From assembly GCA_047618505.1 (NCBI GenBank), contig JBLHLB010000048.1, positions 1-17,808 of the forward strand: a stretch of DNA of 17,808 bases. Direction: 5' to 3'. The DNA comes from JBLHLB01 sp047618505. GTDB taxonomy: Bacteria; Planctomycetota; UBA1135; GCA-002686595. Made by a program: the position numbers and the translations under genes. The notes below the pieces were generated by a model. That model did not search any database. It was not told the origin of the DNA and saw only the letters and a list, made by a program, of their open reading frames with translations. Positions 1 through 6,481 of the stretch are shown one piece after another; within the stretch, counting starts at the first letter, position 1, and every line of letters starts with the position of its first letter.

Positions 1-2
1 TC

Positions 3-320
3 CAGGCGGAACTCGCCGACGGCCCCCATCAACTGGATCCACGGGGCTGCTTCGAGATCGACTGGAGCGGCGCCCCCAGGGCAATTCTGCTACGCCTAGG
101 GACCGCTACGAAGCTGCCCCCGGCCGGTTGGAAAACACTAGACGAGCGGCCTGGGGTCGGAATGCCCCTGGCACAGGTGGCCCACCTGGACATTGGGCGA
201 TTGGCCGCCCTGCGCCGGGACCTTCCAGGTGACGCCAAGCCGGGCGCGCCCTACGCGCTCTTCGATGACAAGGGGCGCTTCAAGGTCCAGCTGTTCGTTT
301 CCTATTCGATCGGCGAGTAG
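3..320 (+). CDS. C-terminal part of an unrecognised protein (5' end outside window)
   Basis: The frame beginning at base 3 is open without a stop to TAG at 318-320 and gives 105 residues ending in VQLFVSYSIGE. Composition is ordinary for a soluble or periplasmic domain: mixed charge, no membrane segment, no low complexity. I do not recognise the family. A stretch with alternating hydrophobic residues (APRAILLRLGT, then KFKVQLFVSYSIGE-like end strands) suggests a beta-rich fold, which is inference. The next plus-strand gene starts 183 bases downstream, so it is probably a separate transcription unit. The competing frames on both strands here are shorter and Arg/Pro/Ser-rich, as expected of shadows. 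I am fairly sure that it is coding and do not know the function. Confidence 0.6.
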   Translation, partial: QAELADGPHQLDPRGCFEIDWSGAPRAILLRLGTATKLPPAGWKTLDERPGVGMPLAQVAHLDIGRLAALRRDLPGDAKPGAPYALFDDKGRFKVQLFVSYSIGE

Positions 321-503
321 GCCCGACAGCTCTGCTGGATGGTGGCAGGGGGAGGTCGGCGACTGTCCCACCGGTAGGACGTATGGGCTCCTTGCCCCCC
401 AAAATATGCCCCCAGGGCCTCTCCGGGCGGCCTTAGTACTCGGCACGCGGATTGCACTATGGTTGTCAGCGCGGAAACGCGACCCCCGGCACGTGAGCCA
501 ACT

Positions 504-2642
504 ATGAAGTACACATCCATCCTGCCCCCCCTCGTAGCCCTCCTGCTCCTGGCCACGCCCGCCCCGGCCCAACGCATGGTGAGCGCCTCCCTGGCTGCCT
601 TAGCCAGTACGACCCCGGCAATTGCCTCCGCCACAGCGACTCCTACCGTCCAGCGGTCCCAGCAAAGTGGCAGTTCGAGGAGTAGCGGCGCAAGCAGCCG
701 AGGGTCAAGTGCCCGTCCCAGCAGCTCGCGATCCCAGTCCAGCAGCAGCTCTAGGGCGTCGAGTTCTCGCTCCAGCGGTCAAACTTCTAGGCCCAGTAGT
801 TCAAGACCCAGTAGTTCAAGGCCCACGACTTCGCGGCCCACGACTTCGCGGCCCACGACTTCGCGGCCCACGACTTCGCGGCCCAGTTCAACATCTGCTC
901 CGCGTCTGGGAAGTTCAAGCAGTAGTCGCTCCGCTGGATCGGTCTCGCAACTTCCGCGCTCCTCGAGCTTGCCCAGCGGCAGCTCTAGCTCTGGCAGCCG
1001 CCCGTCCTCGAGCAGTAGTTCGTCCTCCAGCGACATCTACACACGGCGCGGTGTAAGCAGCGCCCCCGTCGGCACGACTTCGGGTACCTCTTCCACCGGT
1101 AGCTCCTCGGGATCCGTACGAATCCCCACCACTGGCAGTCGATCAACGGGCCTCTCGGGGGCACGCTCCACGGGCGGAATCATTGACCTGCGCCCGACTT
1201 CTTCCGATAGCACTCGGGTTCGCTTCCCCGCCCCCTACCGCCCCTCGCGGGGCGCAACGACTCCGGTGGGAACGATCGACCAAGCGCCCCGAAGCGGCGA
1301 CACCCCCCGGGGCCTCGGGGATAGAATTCGCTCCGTTCAGGATCCATCCGAGCGCATCCGAAGACCGCTTGATCGCACTGATGGTGCGACGAATACCGCT
1401 GTTGGCCGACCCAATCCTCTCGACTTACCCGTGGGTAGCACAACGCGCACCCCGGGACGAGTTGACTACGGAAGCGGACCGGTTCAAAGACTCTCCGCCC
1501 CCCGCGACGCCGGTGGACTTTCCAACAGTGGAAGCCCGAGCCTAGCGACCCCCAGGACAGGTGGCACCAGCACCGCTGGGCCGCGTACTGGCGGCCCCAG
1601 CACATCCGCAAGGGGAATCGGAAATGTTCGCTCTGCTGACCTCGGCAAGGGACCCGGAACTGGATCCAGAACCCTTGGCGATCTTCAAAGCGGCGACCCC
1701 ACTGCTGCCCGTCGTATCGATCTAGCTGCCCGGGGCGTCGACCGCGCACGGCGTGCAGGTATCGGTGCTGCGATTTCCGTCATCGGCGGCGTGGGCAGCT
1801 CCGACTACTACGGCGGAGGCAACGGCGGCAAGTACACGGACAACTGCTACAACAATCCTTGGGGATACGGGTACTACAACGGGCGCCTGTCCTTCAACTT
1901 AGGATTCAACTGGTACTGGGGTGACTGCTGGTGGTACTGGCCTAGCTACTTCTCCTGCTACTACCCCGTCTGGTACGGGTCCTCCGGCTACGGCTACGGC
2001 TACGGCTACGGCAACTACTACCCGCACTCCTACTACAGCACGGTGATCTACCGCACCATCTACGAAGACGTCGGTGAGACGGTGGCCGTCGTGGAAGAGC
2101 CTGAGGCGCAGGGTGATGGCAATGGCCTCTTCCCCTCTCCCTTGGACCAGGGCCTCTCGATTGCGGCGGAACGCTACCTAACCCTTGGCGACCGTGCCTT
2201 CCGCGAAGGTCGCTGGTCCGATGCGGTGCAGCTCTATGCGAAAGCCGTTGAGCTGGCGCCGAAGAACGCGGGGCTCTACCTCGTGCTCTCCGACTCTCTC
2301 TTCGCAGCTGGCGACTATCACTACGCCGCCTTCGCGATCCGCAAGGCTGTGGAGCTAGATCCCGTGCTGCTCTCGGTACCTATCGACAAGCACGGCTTCT
2401 ACAGCAACCCCGCCGACTTCGACGCGCAACTCGCACGTCTGGAGCTCTACTTGATCGAACACGCCTCCGATCGCGATGCGCGACTTGTGTTGGCGGTCAA
2501 CTTCCTCTTTGGCAACCGCCCTGCGGCCGCCGTTGATCTGTACGAAGCAGGCGCTGCCCCCGCAGCCGCCCTCGCCCAGGGCGATGCAGTTCGGGTCACC
2601 CTTGAGAGCGCACGCGCCGCACAGTTCGGTGAAGTGAAGTAG
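504..2642 (+). CDS. Exported Ser/Arg/Thr-rich, Tyr/Gly-rich protein with C-terminal TPR repeats
   Basis: This 712-residue protein starts at the ATG at 504 because that gives an immediate signal peptide (MKYTSILPPLVALLLLATPAPAQ, probable cleavage after APA or PAQ); an in-frame ATG at 459 would bury it. Residues about 45-470 are disordered, dominated by Ser, Arg, Thr, Gly and Pro, with TTSRP repeats near 107-126. Residues about 430-530 are Gly/Tyr/Trp-rich, with three Cys and a GYGYGYGYG tract. From about 550 a TPR-type helical region begins (YLTLGDRAFREGRWSDAVQL, then KAVELAPKNAGLYLVLSDSL and AIRKAVELDP). Planctomycetes encode many exported proteins of this architecture; their role is not established. 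I infer a cell-surface or periplasmic scaffold: the TPRs would bind partners and the aromatic section could self-associate or cross-link. Its 3' end converges on the galactokinase-family gene across a long hairpin. Confidence 0.85.
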   Translation: MKYTSILPPLVALLLLATPAPAQRMVSASLAALASTTPAIASATATPTVQRSQQSGSSRSSGASSRGSSARPSSSRSQSSSSSRASSSRSSGQTSRPSSSRPSSSRPTTSRPTTSRPTTSRPTTSRPSSTSAPRLGSSSSSRSAGSVSQLPRSSSLPSGSSSSGSRPSSSSSSSSSDIYTRRGVSSAPVGTTSGTSSTGSSSGSVRIPTTGSRSTGLSGARSTGGIIDLRPTSSDSTRVRFPAPYRPSRGATTPVGTIDQAPRSGDTPRGLGDRIRSVQDPSERIRRPLDRTDGATNTAVGRPNPLDLPVGSTTRTPGRVDYGSGPVQRLSAPRDAGGLSNSGSPSLATPRTGGTSTAGPRTGGPSTSARGIGNVRSADLGKGPGTGSRTLGDLQSGDPTAARRIDLAARGVDRARRAGIGAAISVIGGVGSSDYYGGGNGGKYTDNCYNNPWGYGYYNGRLSFNLGFNWYWGDCWWYWPSYFSCYYPVWYGSSGYGYGYGYGNYYPHSYYSTVIYRTIYEDVGETVAVVEEPEAQGDGNGLFPSPLDQGLSIAAERYLTLGDRAFREGRWSDAVQLYAKAVELAPKNAGLYLVLSDSLFAAGDYHYAAFAIRKAVELDPVLLSVPIDKHGFYSNPADFDAQLARLELYLIEHASDRDARLVLAVNFLFGNRPAAAVDLYEAGAAPAAALAQGDAVRVTLESARAAQFGEVK
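792..881 (+). repeat. Six-unit 15-bp in-frame tandem repeat (coding)
   Basis: Two copies of a CCCAGTAGTTCAAG[A/G] unit (792-821) are followed by four identical copies of CCCACGACTTCGCGG (822-881). They encode repeated PSSSR and PTTSR pentads in the disordered half of the exported protein. The four copies are identical even at third codon positions, which points to recent duplication or conversion rather than only selection on the protein. Confidence 0.95.
1986..2009 (+). repeat. GGCTAC hexamer x4 (coding Gly-Tyr dipeptides)
   Basis: Four identical hexamers GGCTAC encode the Gly-Tyr dipeptide tract in the aromatic section of the exported protein. It is a short microsatellite that can vary in length in frame. 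Confidence 0.9.
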
Positions 2643-2676
2643 AGCGCACCGACGGGTAGGTACCATCTCTAGAAAT

Positions 2677-2748
2677 GGGGCCAGTCAAACGCAGTGGGGG
2701 TCGTGGTGAGGCAACTCATCACGACCCCCTTTGCGTTTAGCTGGCCCC
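2677..2748. terminator. Long hairpin between convergent genes, GCAA loop
   Basis: Bases 2677-2684 (GGGGCCAG) pair with 2741-2748, 2687-2693 (AAACGCA) with 2732-2738, and 2696-2710 with 2715-2729 (one G-T pair). That is 30 pairs around a GCAA tetraloop (2711-2714), broken by two 2x2 internal loops. It sits between the stops of two convergent genes (2642 and 2775), so a bidirectional terminator is the natural reading. It lacks a run of T on either side, so it is not a textbook intrinsic terminator. It could instead stabilise 3' ends or be a dispersed palindromic element. Confidence 0.7.
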
Positions 2749-2774
2749 AGCTAGGTTTGGCTGGCCCCTTGAGG

Positions 2775-4022
2775 TCAGATGATTTCCCGGGGACCACCGG
2801 CGCCCCGGAAGAACTCCACCTTTGGCGTTGCTCCAAAGCGCCCTTGGAAGGCCTTCACTAGGTGATCGCCAAAGCCGTCGCATGCATCCGCGTCTACCAA
2901 GGCGACGATGCAGCCGCCGAATCCGGCGCCCGCCAAGCGAGTGCCGAAACAACCCTCCCACGCTGCAGCGGTTTCGACCAGGAGATCCAGCTCGGGAATC
3001 GAGACTTCGTACTGATCGCGCAGGGAAGCATGGGCCTCGGTGATGCAGCGACCAAACCCGGCGAGGTCGCCTGAGGTAAGCGCTTGACGCGCAATAAAAG
3101 TCCGCTCCACCTCTTGCACCACATGCAGAGCACGCAGACCGACCTCCCTCGACATTTGATCGAGTCGCTCCTCCACGAGTTCGCGCGGAATATCACGCAT
3201 GCAAGTCGCCCCCGGAACGTAGGGCGCCAGTAGTTGATAAGCCTCGCTGCACTGGGACACTCGCCGGTTGAATTCGCTGAAGGCGAGTTTACGGCGGACA
3301 CCTGTGTCGGCCACCACGATGCGAACGCGCTTTGCATCCAGGGGCAAGTGCTCGAAGCTCTCGTCCTTGCAGTCCACCCACAGGAGATTCCCCGGACGCG
3401 TGAGACGCACCGCAAAGGGATCCATGATGCCGCACTTCACGCCGACGAACTCGCGCTCTGCCCAGAGTGCCGTCTCAAGGTGATCGGCATAGCCCAGCTC
3501 GAATCCAAAGACCTGGTCCAGAGCAAAGACAGTCCCCACGCAGATCGAGGCCGAAGAGGACAACCCAGCTCCAACGGGAAGATCGCCGCCAAAGAGAACA
3601 TCCACCCCATGCGCCGGCAGGCTCTCACCTGCGTCTTGTCGCCTCTGCATCATGTGCAGGACCACGCCCAAGGGATAGTCGCTCCATTCGCGCTGGCGCT
3701 CCCCTGGCAAGTGCAGCAGGTCAACTTCCAGGGCTTTAGGCTCGATGGTCGAGGCCAGCACCATGCGTCGATCTTTCCTCGGCCTTAGGGCCACAAAGGT
3801 GCCGCGGTCAATCGAAGTGGGCAGGACAGGGCCCTGGTTGTAATCCAGGTGTGCCCCCATCAAATTAACTCGGCCGGGTGACCAAAAAGTCCGCAGCTCA
3901 GAACTGTCACCCCCGAAGCGCCTAAGAAATCCCCCCCGGTGGAGCTCCAAAGATGACGTCATCCGCCCCAGGAGGGCGGGGTCAATCGGGGACGACTCAT
4001 CGTTTTGTGGCGGCACGGGCAT
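2775..4022 (-). CDS. GHMP sugar kinase, galactokinase family, altered sugar pocket
   Basis: About 415 residues with all three GHMP motifs: SPGRVNLMGAHLDYN (residues ~49-62), the ATP-binding LPVGAGLSSSAS (~149-160) and AGAGFGGCIVAL (~364-375). The catalytic Arg (GRVN) and Asp (GIMD, ~201) are kept. Galactokinases phosphorylate alpha-D-galactose at C1 using ATP in the cytoplasm. Here the near-invariant GEHTDYN is GAHLDYN, the MDQ of the catalytic loop is MDP, and the Tyr of the SxYNxRRxxC region is Phe (FSEFNRRVSQC). The Glu and Tyr are galactose contacts in characterised enzymes, so the substrate may be another sugar, perhaps one altered at C6. I therefore give no symbol. No galT, galE or transporter is nearby. 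The start is uncertain: ATGs lie at 4106, 4022 and 3962, none with a good ribosome site. I chose 4022 because 4106 would overlap the divergent gene. Confidence 0.9.
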   Translation of the reverse strand: MPVPPQNDESSPIDPALLGRMTSSLELHRGGFLRRFGGDSSELRTFWSPGRVNLMGAHLDYNQGPVLPTSIDRGTFVALRPRKDRRMVLASTIEPKALEVDLLHLPGERQREWSDYPLGVVLHMMQRRQDAGESLPAHGVDVLFGGDLPVGAGLSSSASICVGTVFALDQVFGFELGYADHLETALWAEREFVGVKCGIMDPFAVRLTRPGNLLWVDCKDESFEHLPLDAKRVRIVVADTGVRRKLAFSEFNRRVSQCSEAYQLLAPYVPGATCMRDIPRELVEERLDQMSREVGLRALHVVQEVERTFIARQALTSGDLAGFGRCITEAHASLRDQYEVSIPELDLLVETAAAWEGCFGTRLAGAGFGGCIVALVDADACDGFGDHLVKAFQGRFGATPKVEFFRGAGGPREII

Positions 4023-4091
4023 AGTCACGGGGCAAGCGTACGAAATCGAGGCCTGGCGCGCCCCTGCGCGGAGGGCTATCGTTTCAGGACA

Positions 4092-4505
4092 ATGACTGCG
4101 CACCAAACTGACACTGGGCTTCCCTCCCGAACGCGACTTGCCCTCCCGAGATTCAATCGTCCCTGGACCCGCGGATTCGGCGTCCTAAGCCTGGTGTGTC
4201 TGCTGCTCTGTATCGTCCCCGGCTGCACCAGCGTGAACGTGGAACGCGACAGCTTGACCACAGGCACCTACACCTCGCGCGCCTGGTCCTTCACCCTGCT
4301 GAATCAAGACATACCGCGACCCGCGTTGATGATCGCACGCTCCAACGCCGCCGACATCCAACGCCCGGACATGCGCATCACCGAGGAGTGGGTCGCTCCC
4401 AACCTGCTCTGGTTCGATTGGATCGCCGACATCATCGGCTTCCGGGTAGCCAAGGTCAGCGGAACCTGGGGTCTGCCGGAGGCGGCCCCCAGCGAAGATC
4501 ATTAG
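4092..4505 (+). CDS. Small predicted lipoprotein, function unknown
   Basis: 137 residues. A long basic N-region is followed by a hydrophobic stretch (GVLSLVCLLLCIVPGC), and Cys45 is a candidate lipidation site, although Pro at -2 is unusual for a lipobox. The mature part (~92 residues) carries no motif I recognise; it contains a Trp-rich stretch, EEWVAPNLLWFDWIADIIGF, that could lie on a membrane. The start at 4092 is the last ATG before the hydrophobic segment; an AGGA only two bases upstream is too close to be a good ribosome site. The gene diverges from the galactokinase-family gene (69-bp gap) and converges on the glycosyltransferase gene with only 17 bp between stops and no visible terminator. 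The signal sequence and composition make it probably real. Confidence 0.7.
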   Translation: MTAHQTDTGLPSRTRLALPRFNRPWTRGFGVLSLVCLLLCIVPGCTSVNVERDSLTTGTYTSRAWSFTLLNQDIPRPALMIARSNAADIQRPDMRITEEWVAPNLLWFDWIADIIGFRVAKVSGTWGLPEAAPSEDH

Positions 4506-4522
4506 GTCGACTGGACAATGTT

Positions 4523-5254
4523 CTATTGGGGGCGAGGTTTGAACCACAGACGCATGCGCCAGAGCCCGATCCAACCGAGGATCTTCCAGCCCGCGCGCAC
4601 TGTTCCCAGGATCGTCCCTGTGATCTTGCTCTTGCCGATGCGCGCCCGGTAGCGCACCGGAACTTCGACGACGCGCAGGCCGAAAGTCTTGGCCTTCAGC
4701 TGCATCTCGACGGTCCAGCCAAAGTCCTCGTCGTGCATCTCCAATCGGCGCAGGGCGTCCACTCGGATTGCGCGAAAAGGACCAAGGTCTGTGTAGTGCG
4801 CACCGAAGAGGATGCGCATGAGGAAGCAGGCCAAGCGGTTCCCGAACCAAGCCTGGGGCAATAGGGCCTGCATGTCTGCCCCCCCCAGGACGCGACTTCC
4901 AATCACGAGATCGGCGCGCCCCTCCTGGATGGGTGCGAGTACCAGGGGTAACTCCTCTGCGTAATCGGAATGATCGGCGTCAATGAACGCGATCACGTCT
5001 TTGCTCTCCAGGGCCTCCCCCGCTTCGCTGTCGCGGAAAAGCAGCTCCAGTCCAGTCAGACATGCGCGTCCGTAGCCCCGGCGGTCTTCGCGCACGACCT
5101 CGGCTCCACCTGCGGCCGCAAGTTCCGCGGTCCGATCCGTGGAGCCGTTGTCTACGACAACAAGTCGCGCAAGCAGCTCTTTCGGGAGCTCCTCCAGAAC
5201 CAGGGGCAGGGCTTCTTCCTCGTCGAGGGCGGGAATGACAAGTCCAATTCTCAT
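4523..5254 (-). CDS. Family 2 glycosyltransferase (polyprenyl-phosphate sugar transferase type)
   Basis: 243 residues forming a complete GT-A domain: MRIGLVIPALDEE at the start, VVVDNGSTDRT (33-42), the metal- and nucleotide-sugar-binding DAD (92-94), GSRVLGGADM (119-128), DLGPFRAIR (156-164), DFGWTVEMQLKA (177-188) and a C-terminal RARIGKSK (203-210). This order is that of the dolichyl/undecaprenyl-phosphate mannosyl- or glucosyltransferase branch of GT2, which loads one sugar onto a lipid carrier at the cytoplasmic face. There is no true membrane domain, only a basic, Trp-rich tail (GWKILGWIGLWRMRLWF) that may attach to the membrane. The ATG overlaps the stop of the upstream isomerase gene as ATGA, so translation is probably coupled. 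The sugar and acceptor cannot be read from sequence. Confidence 0.9.
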   Translation of the reverse strand: MRIGLVIPALDEEEALPLVLEELPKELLARLVVVDNGSTDRTAELAAAGGAEVVREDRRGYGRACLTGLELLFRDSEAGEALESKDVIAFIDADHSDYAEELPLVLAPIQEGRADLVIGSRVLGGADMQALLPQAWFGNRLACFLMRILFGAHYTDLGPFRAIRVDALRRLEMHDEDFGWTVEMQLKAKTFGLRVVEVPVRYRARIGKSKITGTILGTVRAGWKILGWIGLWRMRLWFKPRPQ

Positions 5255-6384
5255 GGCTCGCTGCGCTCCAAGAGTAGGTAGCCGACCTGCAAAGGTAGGG
5301 GTCCGATCAAGGTGCCAGGTTGAACCTGGAAGACCCGCTGCAGCACTTCCCGTGAGGTAGGTGATCCACGCCGTATCCAGCCCAAGTCCCCTGCACGAAG
5401 TCGACCATCGAGGTCGTCATCGTGAAGCTTCGCCAGGCTCTCCATCTGCTCGTCCTCTGTTCGCAATCGATTGGCTAGCGTTCCCGCCAACTCGAGTGCT
5501 TCTGAGAAGGAACGCGCGTTCAACTCAATCGGCCCAGGTGCATCGCGGTGGGAAATGAGAATCGAACGAGCCCGCGCCCAGTTCGATTCCCAGAGACTTG
5601 AGGCGAGCTCGGAAGGTGCGGCGCGCTGCGCGAAGACAGTGCCGAGGGGCGTCGCCAGGGGACCGATGACAGCCCCTTCTTTTGCCTCGAAGAGCGCGCG
5701 CTTCAGTAGGCGATCCTGCGAGCCCCTCTCGAACACAAGGTAGTCCCCTCCACGGGCTGAACTCTTCTGTTCCTCGGAGAGTTCGCGGGCAAGGCTCGCG
5801 ACTGATTCGCCGGCTCCAAGCCTCCTACTTACCTGTTCTAGGCGTTCGCTCCCGGCCCCTGCCCCGTCTTTGATCAAGATCAAACGACAGCCCGCCCAGC
5901 GTTCCCCGCGTCGCAAGAGGAAGATCGCCGCCTCGCGCTCAAGGGGAACGGAGACATCACCAATCTTTGCCGACCACAGGAACTCCTCGAACTCGGCCCC
6001 CAAGACGCCGGGGGGGAAGGTTCCCAGGACTGCGCCAAAGTCCGCGTTTGGGGCCTGGGAGTACTGCTTTGCAAGCGCCCGAAAACGGGTCGCGTCTACG
6101 GCCTCGGGCGCAATTCGCCGCGCGAGGTCCAGGGCCTCCTCCCGGGTCCGCTGGGCACCTTCCCCAAAGGCCAAGTGCAGGATCTCAAGGGTGCGACATT
6201 CCGGCGGCTGATCCCCCAGGTAGAGCGGCGTACTCAGGTAGGAGCGCAGAGCGGTGGACTGCTCCCCAGAAGATTGTCCCGTCGATGACTGGTCCTTGCC
6301 TGCCTGTCCTGCCGACACCTGCACGCCGGACGCTGCACCGATCAGCAACGGAATCAGGAGGAATGCGAGAAGGCGAACAGGCAT
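5251..6384 (-). CDS. Exported parvulin-type peptidyl-prolyl isomerase with three rotamase-like units
   Basis: 377 residues. The N-terminus is a signal peptide (MPVRLLAFLLIPLLIGAASG), followed by a Ser/Gln linker. Three successive parvulin-like segments are visible at about 64-160, 166-256 and 272-375. Each opens with an 'xILI'-like strand (LEILHLAF, RLILIKDG, RSILISHR) and ends with the typical strand after an IGPL or IGDV turn (IGDVSVPL, IGPLATPLGTVFA, IGPLPLQVGYLLL). The middle unit has the SSARGGDYLVFERGS pattern and the last has GDLGWIRRGS. Parvulins of this type (PpiC, SurA, PrsA) catalyse proline isomerisation and act as chaperones on exported proteins, so it should work in the periplasm. 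The first unit is divergent and may be inactive. It lies 97 bp downstream of the sensor kinase gene on the same strand and overlaps the glycosyltransferase gene by 4 bp. Confidence 0.85.
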   Translation of the reverse strand: MPVRLLAFLLIPLLIGAASGVQVSAGQAGKDQSSTGQSSGEQSTALRSYLSTPLYLGDQPPECRTLEILHLAFGEGAQRTREEALDLARRIAPEAVDATRFRALAKQYSQAPNADFGAVLGTFPPGVLGAEFEEFLWSAKIGDVSVPLEREAAIFLLRRGERWAGCRLILIKDGAGAGSERLEQVSRRLGAGESVASLARELSEEQKSSARGGDYLVFERGSQDRLLKRALFEAKEGAVIGPLATPLGTVFAQRAAPSELASSLWESNWARARSILISHRDAPGPIELNARSFSEALELAGTLANRLRTEDEQMESLAKLHDDDLDGRLRAGDLGWIRRGSPTSREVLQRVFQVQPGTLIGPLPLQVGYLLLERSEP

Positions 6385-6448
6385 GGCGGATGGAACCTAG
6401 GGGTTGGTGGCGGGGAGCCGATTGGTGGGCGGGCAACCGACTCGACGG

Positions 6449-6464
6449 CGGACTACGGAGTCCG
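6449..6464 (-). other. Small hairpin in the gap between sensor kinase and isomerase genes
   Basis: CGGACT and AGTCCG form a perfect 6-bp stem around ACGG. An outer ATTGG (6421-6425) can also pair with CCAAT (6466-6470). There is no T run, so it is not an obvious terminator; it might be an RNA structure between two co-transcribed genes or chance in GC-rich DNA. Confidence 0.3.
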
Positions 6465-6481
6465 GCCAATGGCGGGACGGT

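Noticed and set aside
460..503. Promoter for the exported repeat protein
   Set aside because: TTGCAC and CACTAT-like strings occur, but not with the spacing of a -35/-10 pair, so I do not call one.
792..881. CRISPR-like array
   Set aside because: The 15-bp units are contiguous with no spacers and lie in frame within a coding repeat.
1180..1749. 189-codon minus-strand open frame inside the exported repeat protein
   Set aside because: The low-complexity GC-rich coding sequence leaves the reverse frame open. The product is Arg/Gly/Pro-rich without a domain.
4196..4864. 222-codon plus-strand open frame
   Set aside because: It crosses the lipoprotein gene in another frame and then runs antisense to the GT2 gene. 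It is His/Arg/Gln-rich with no motif.
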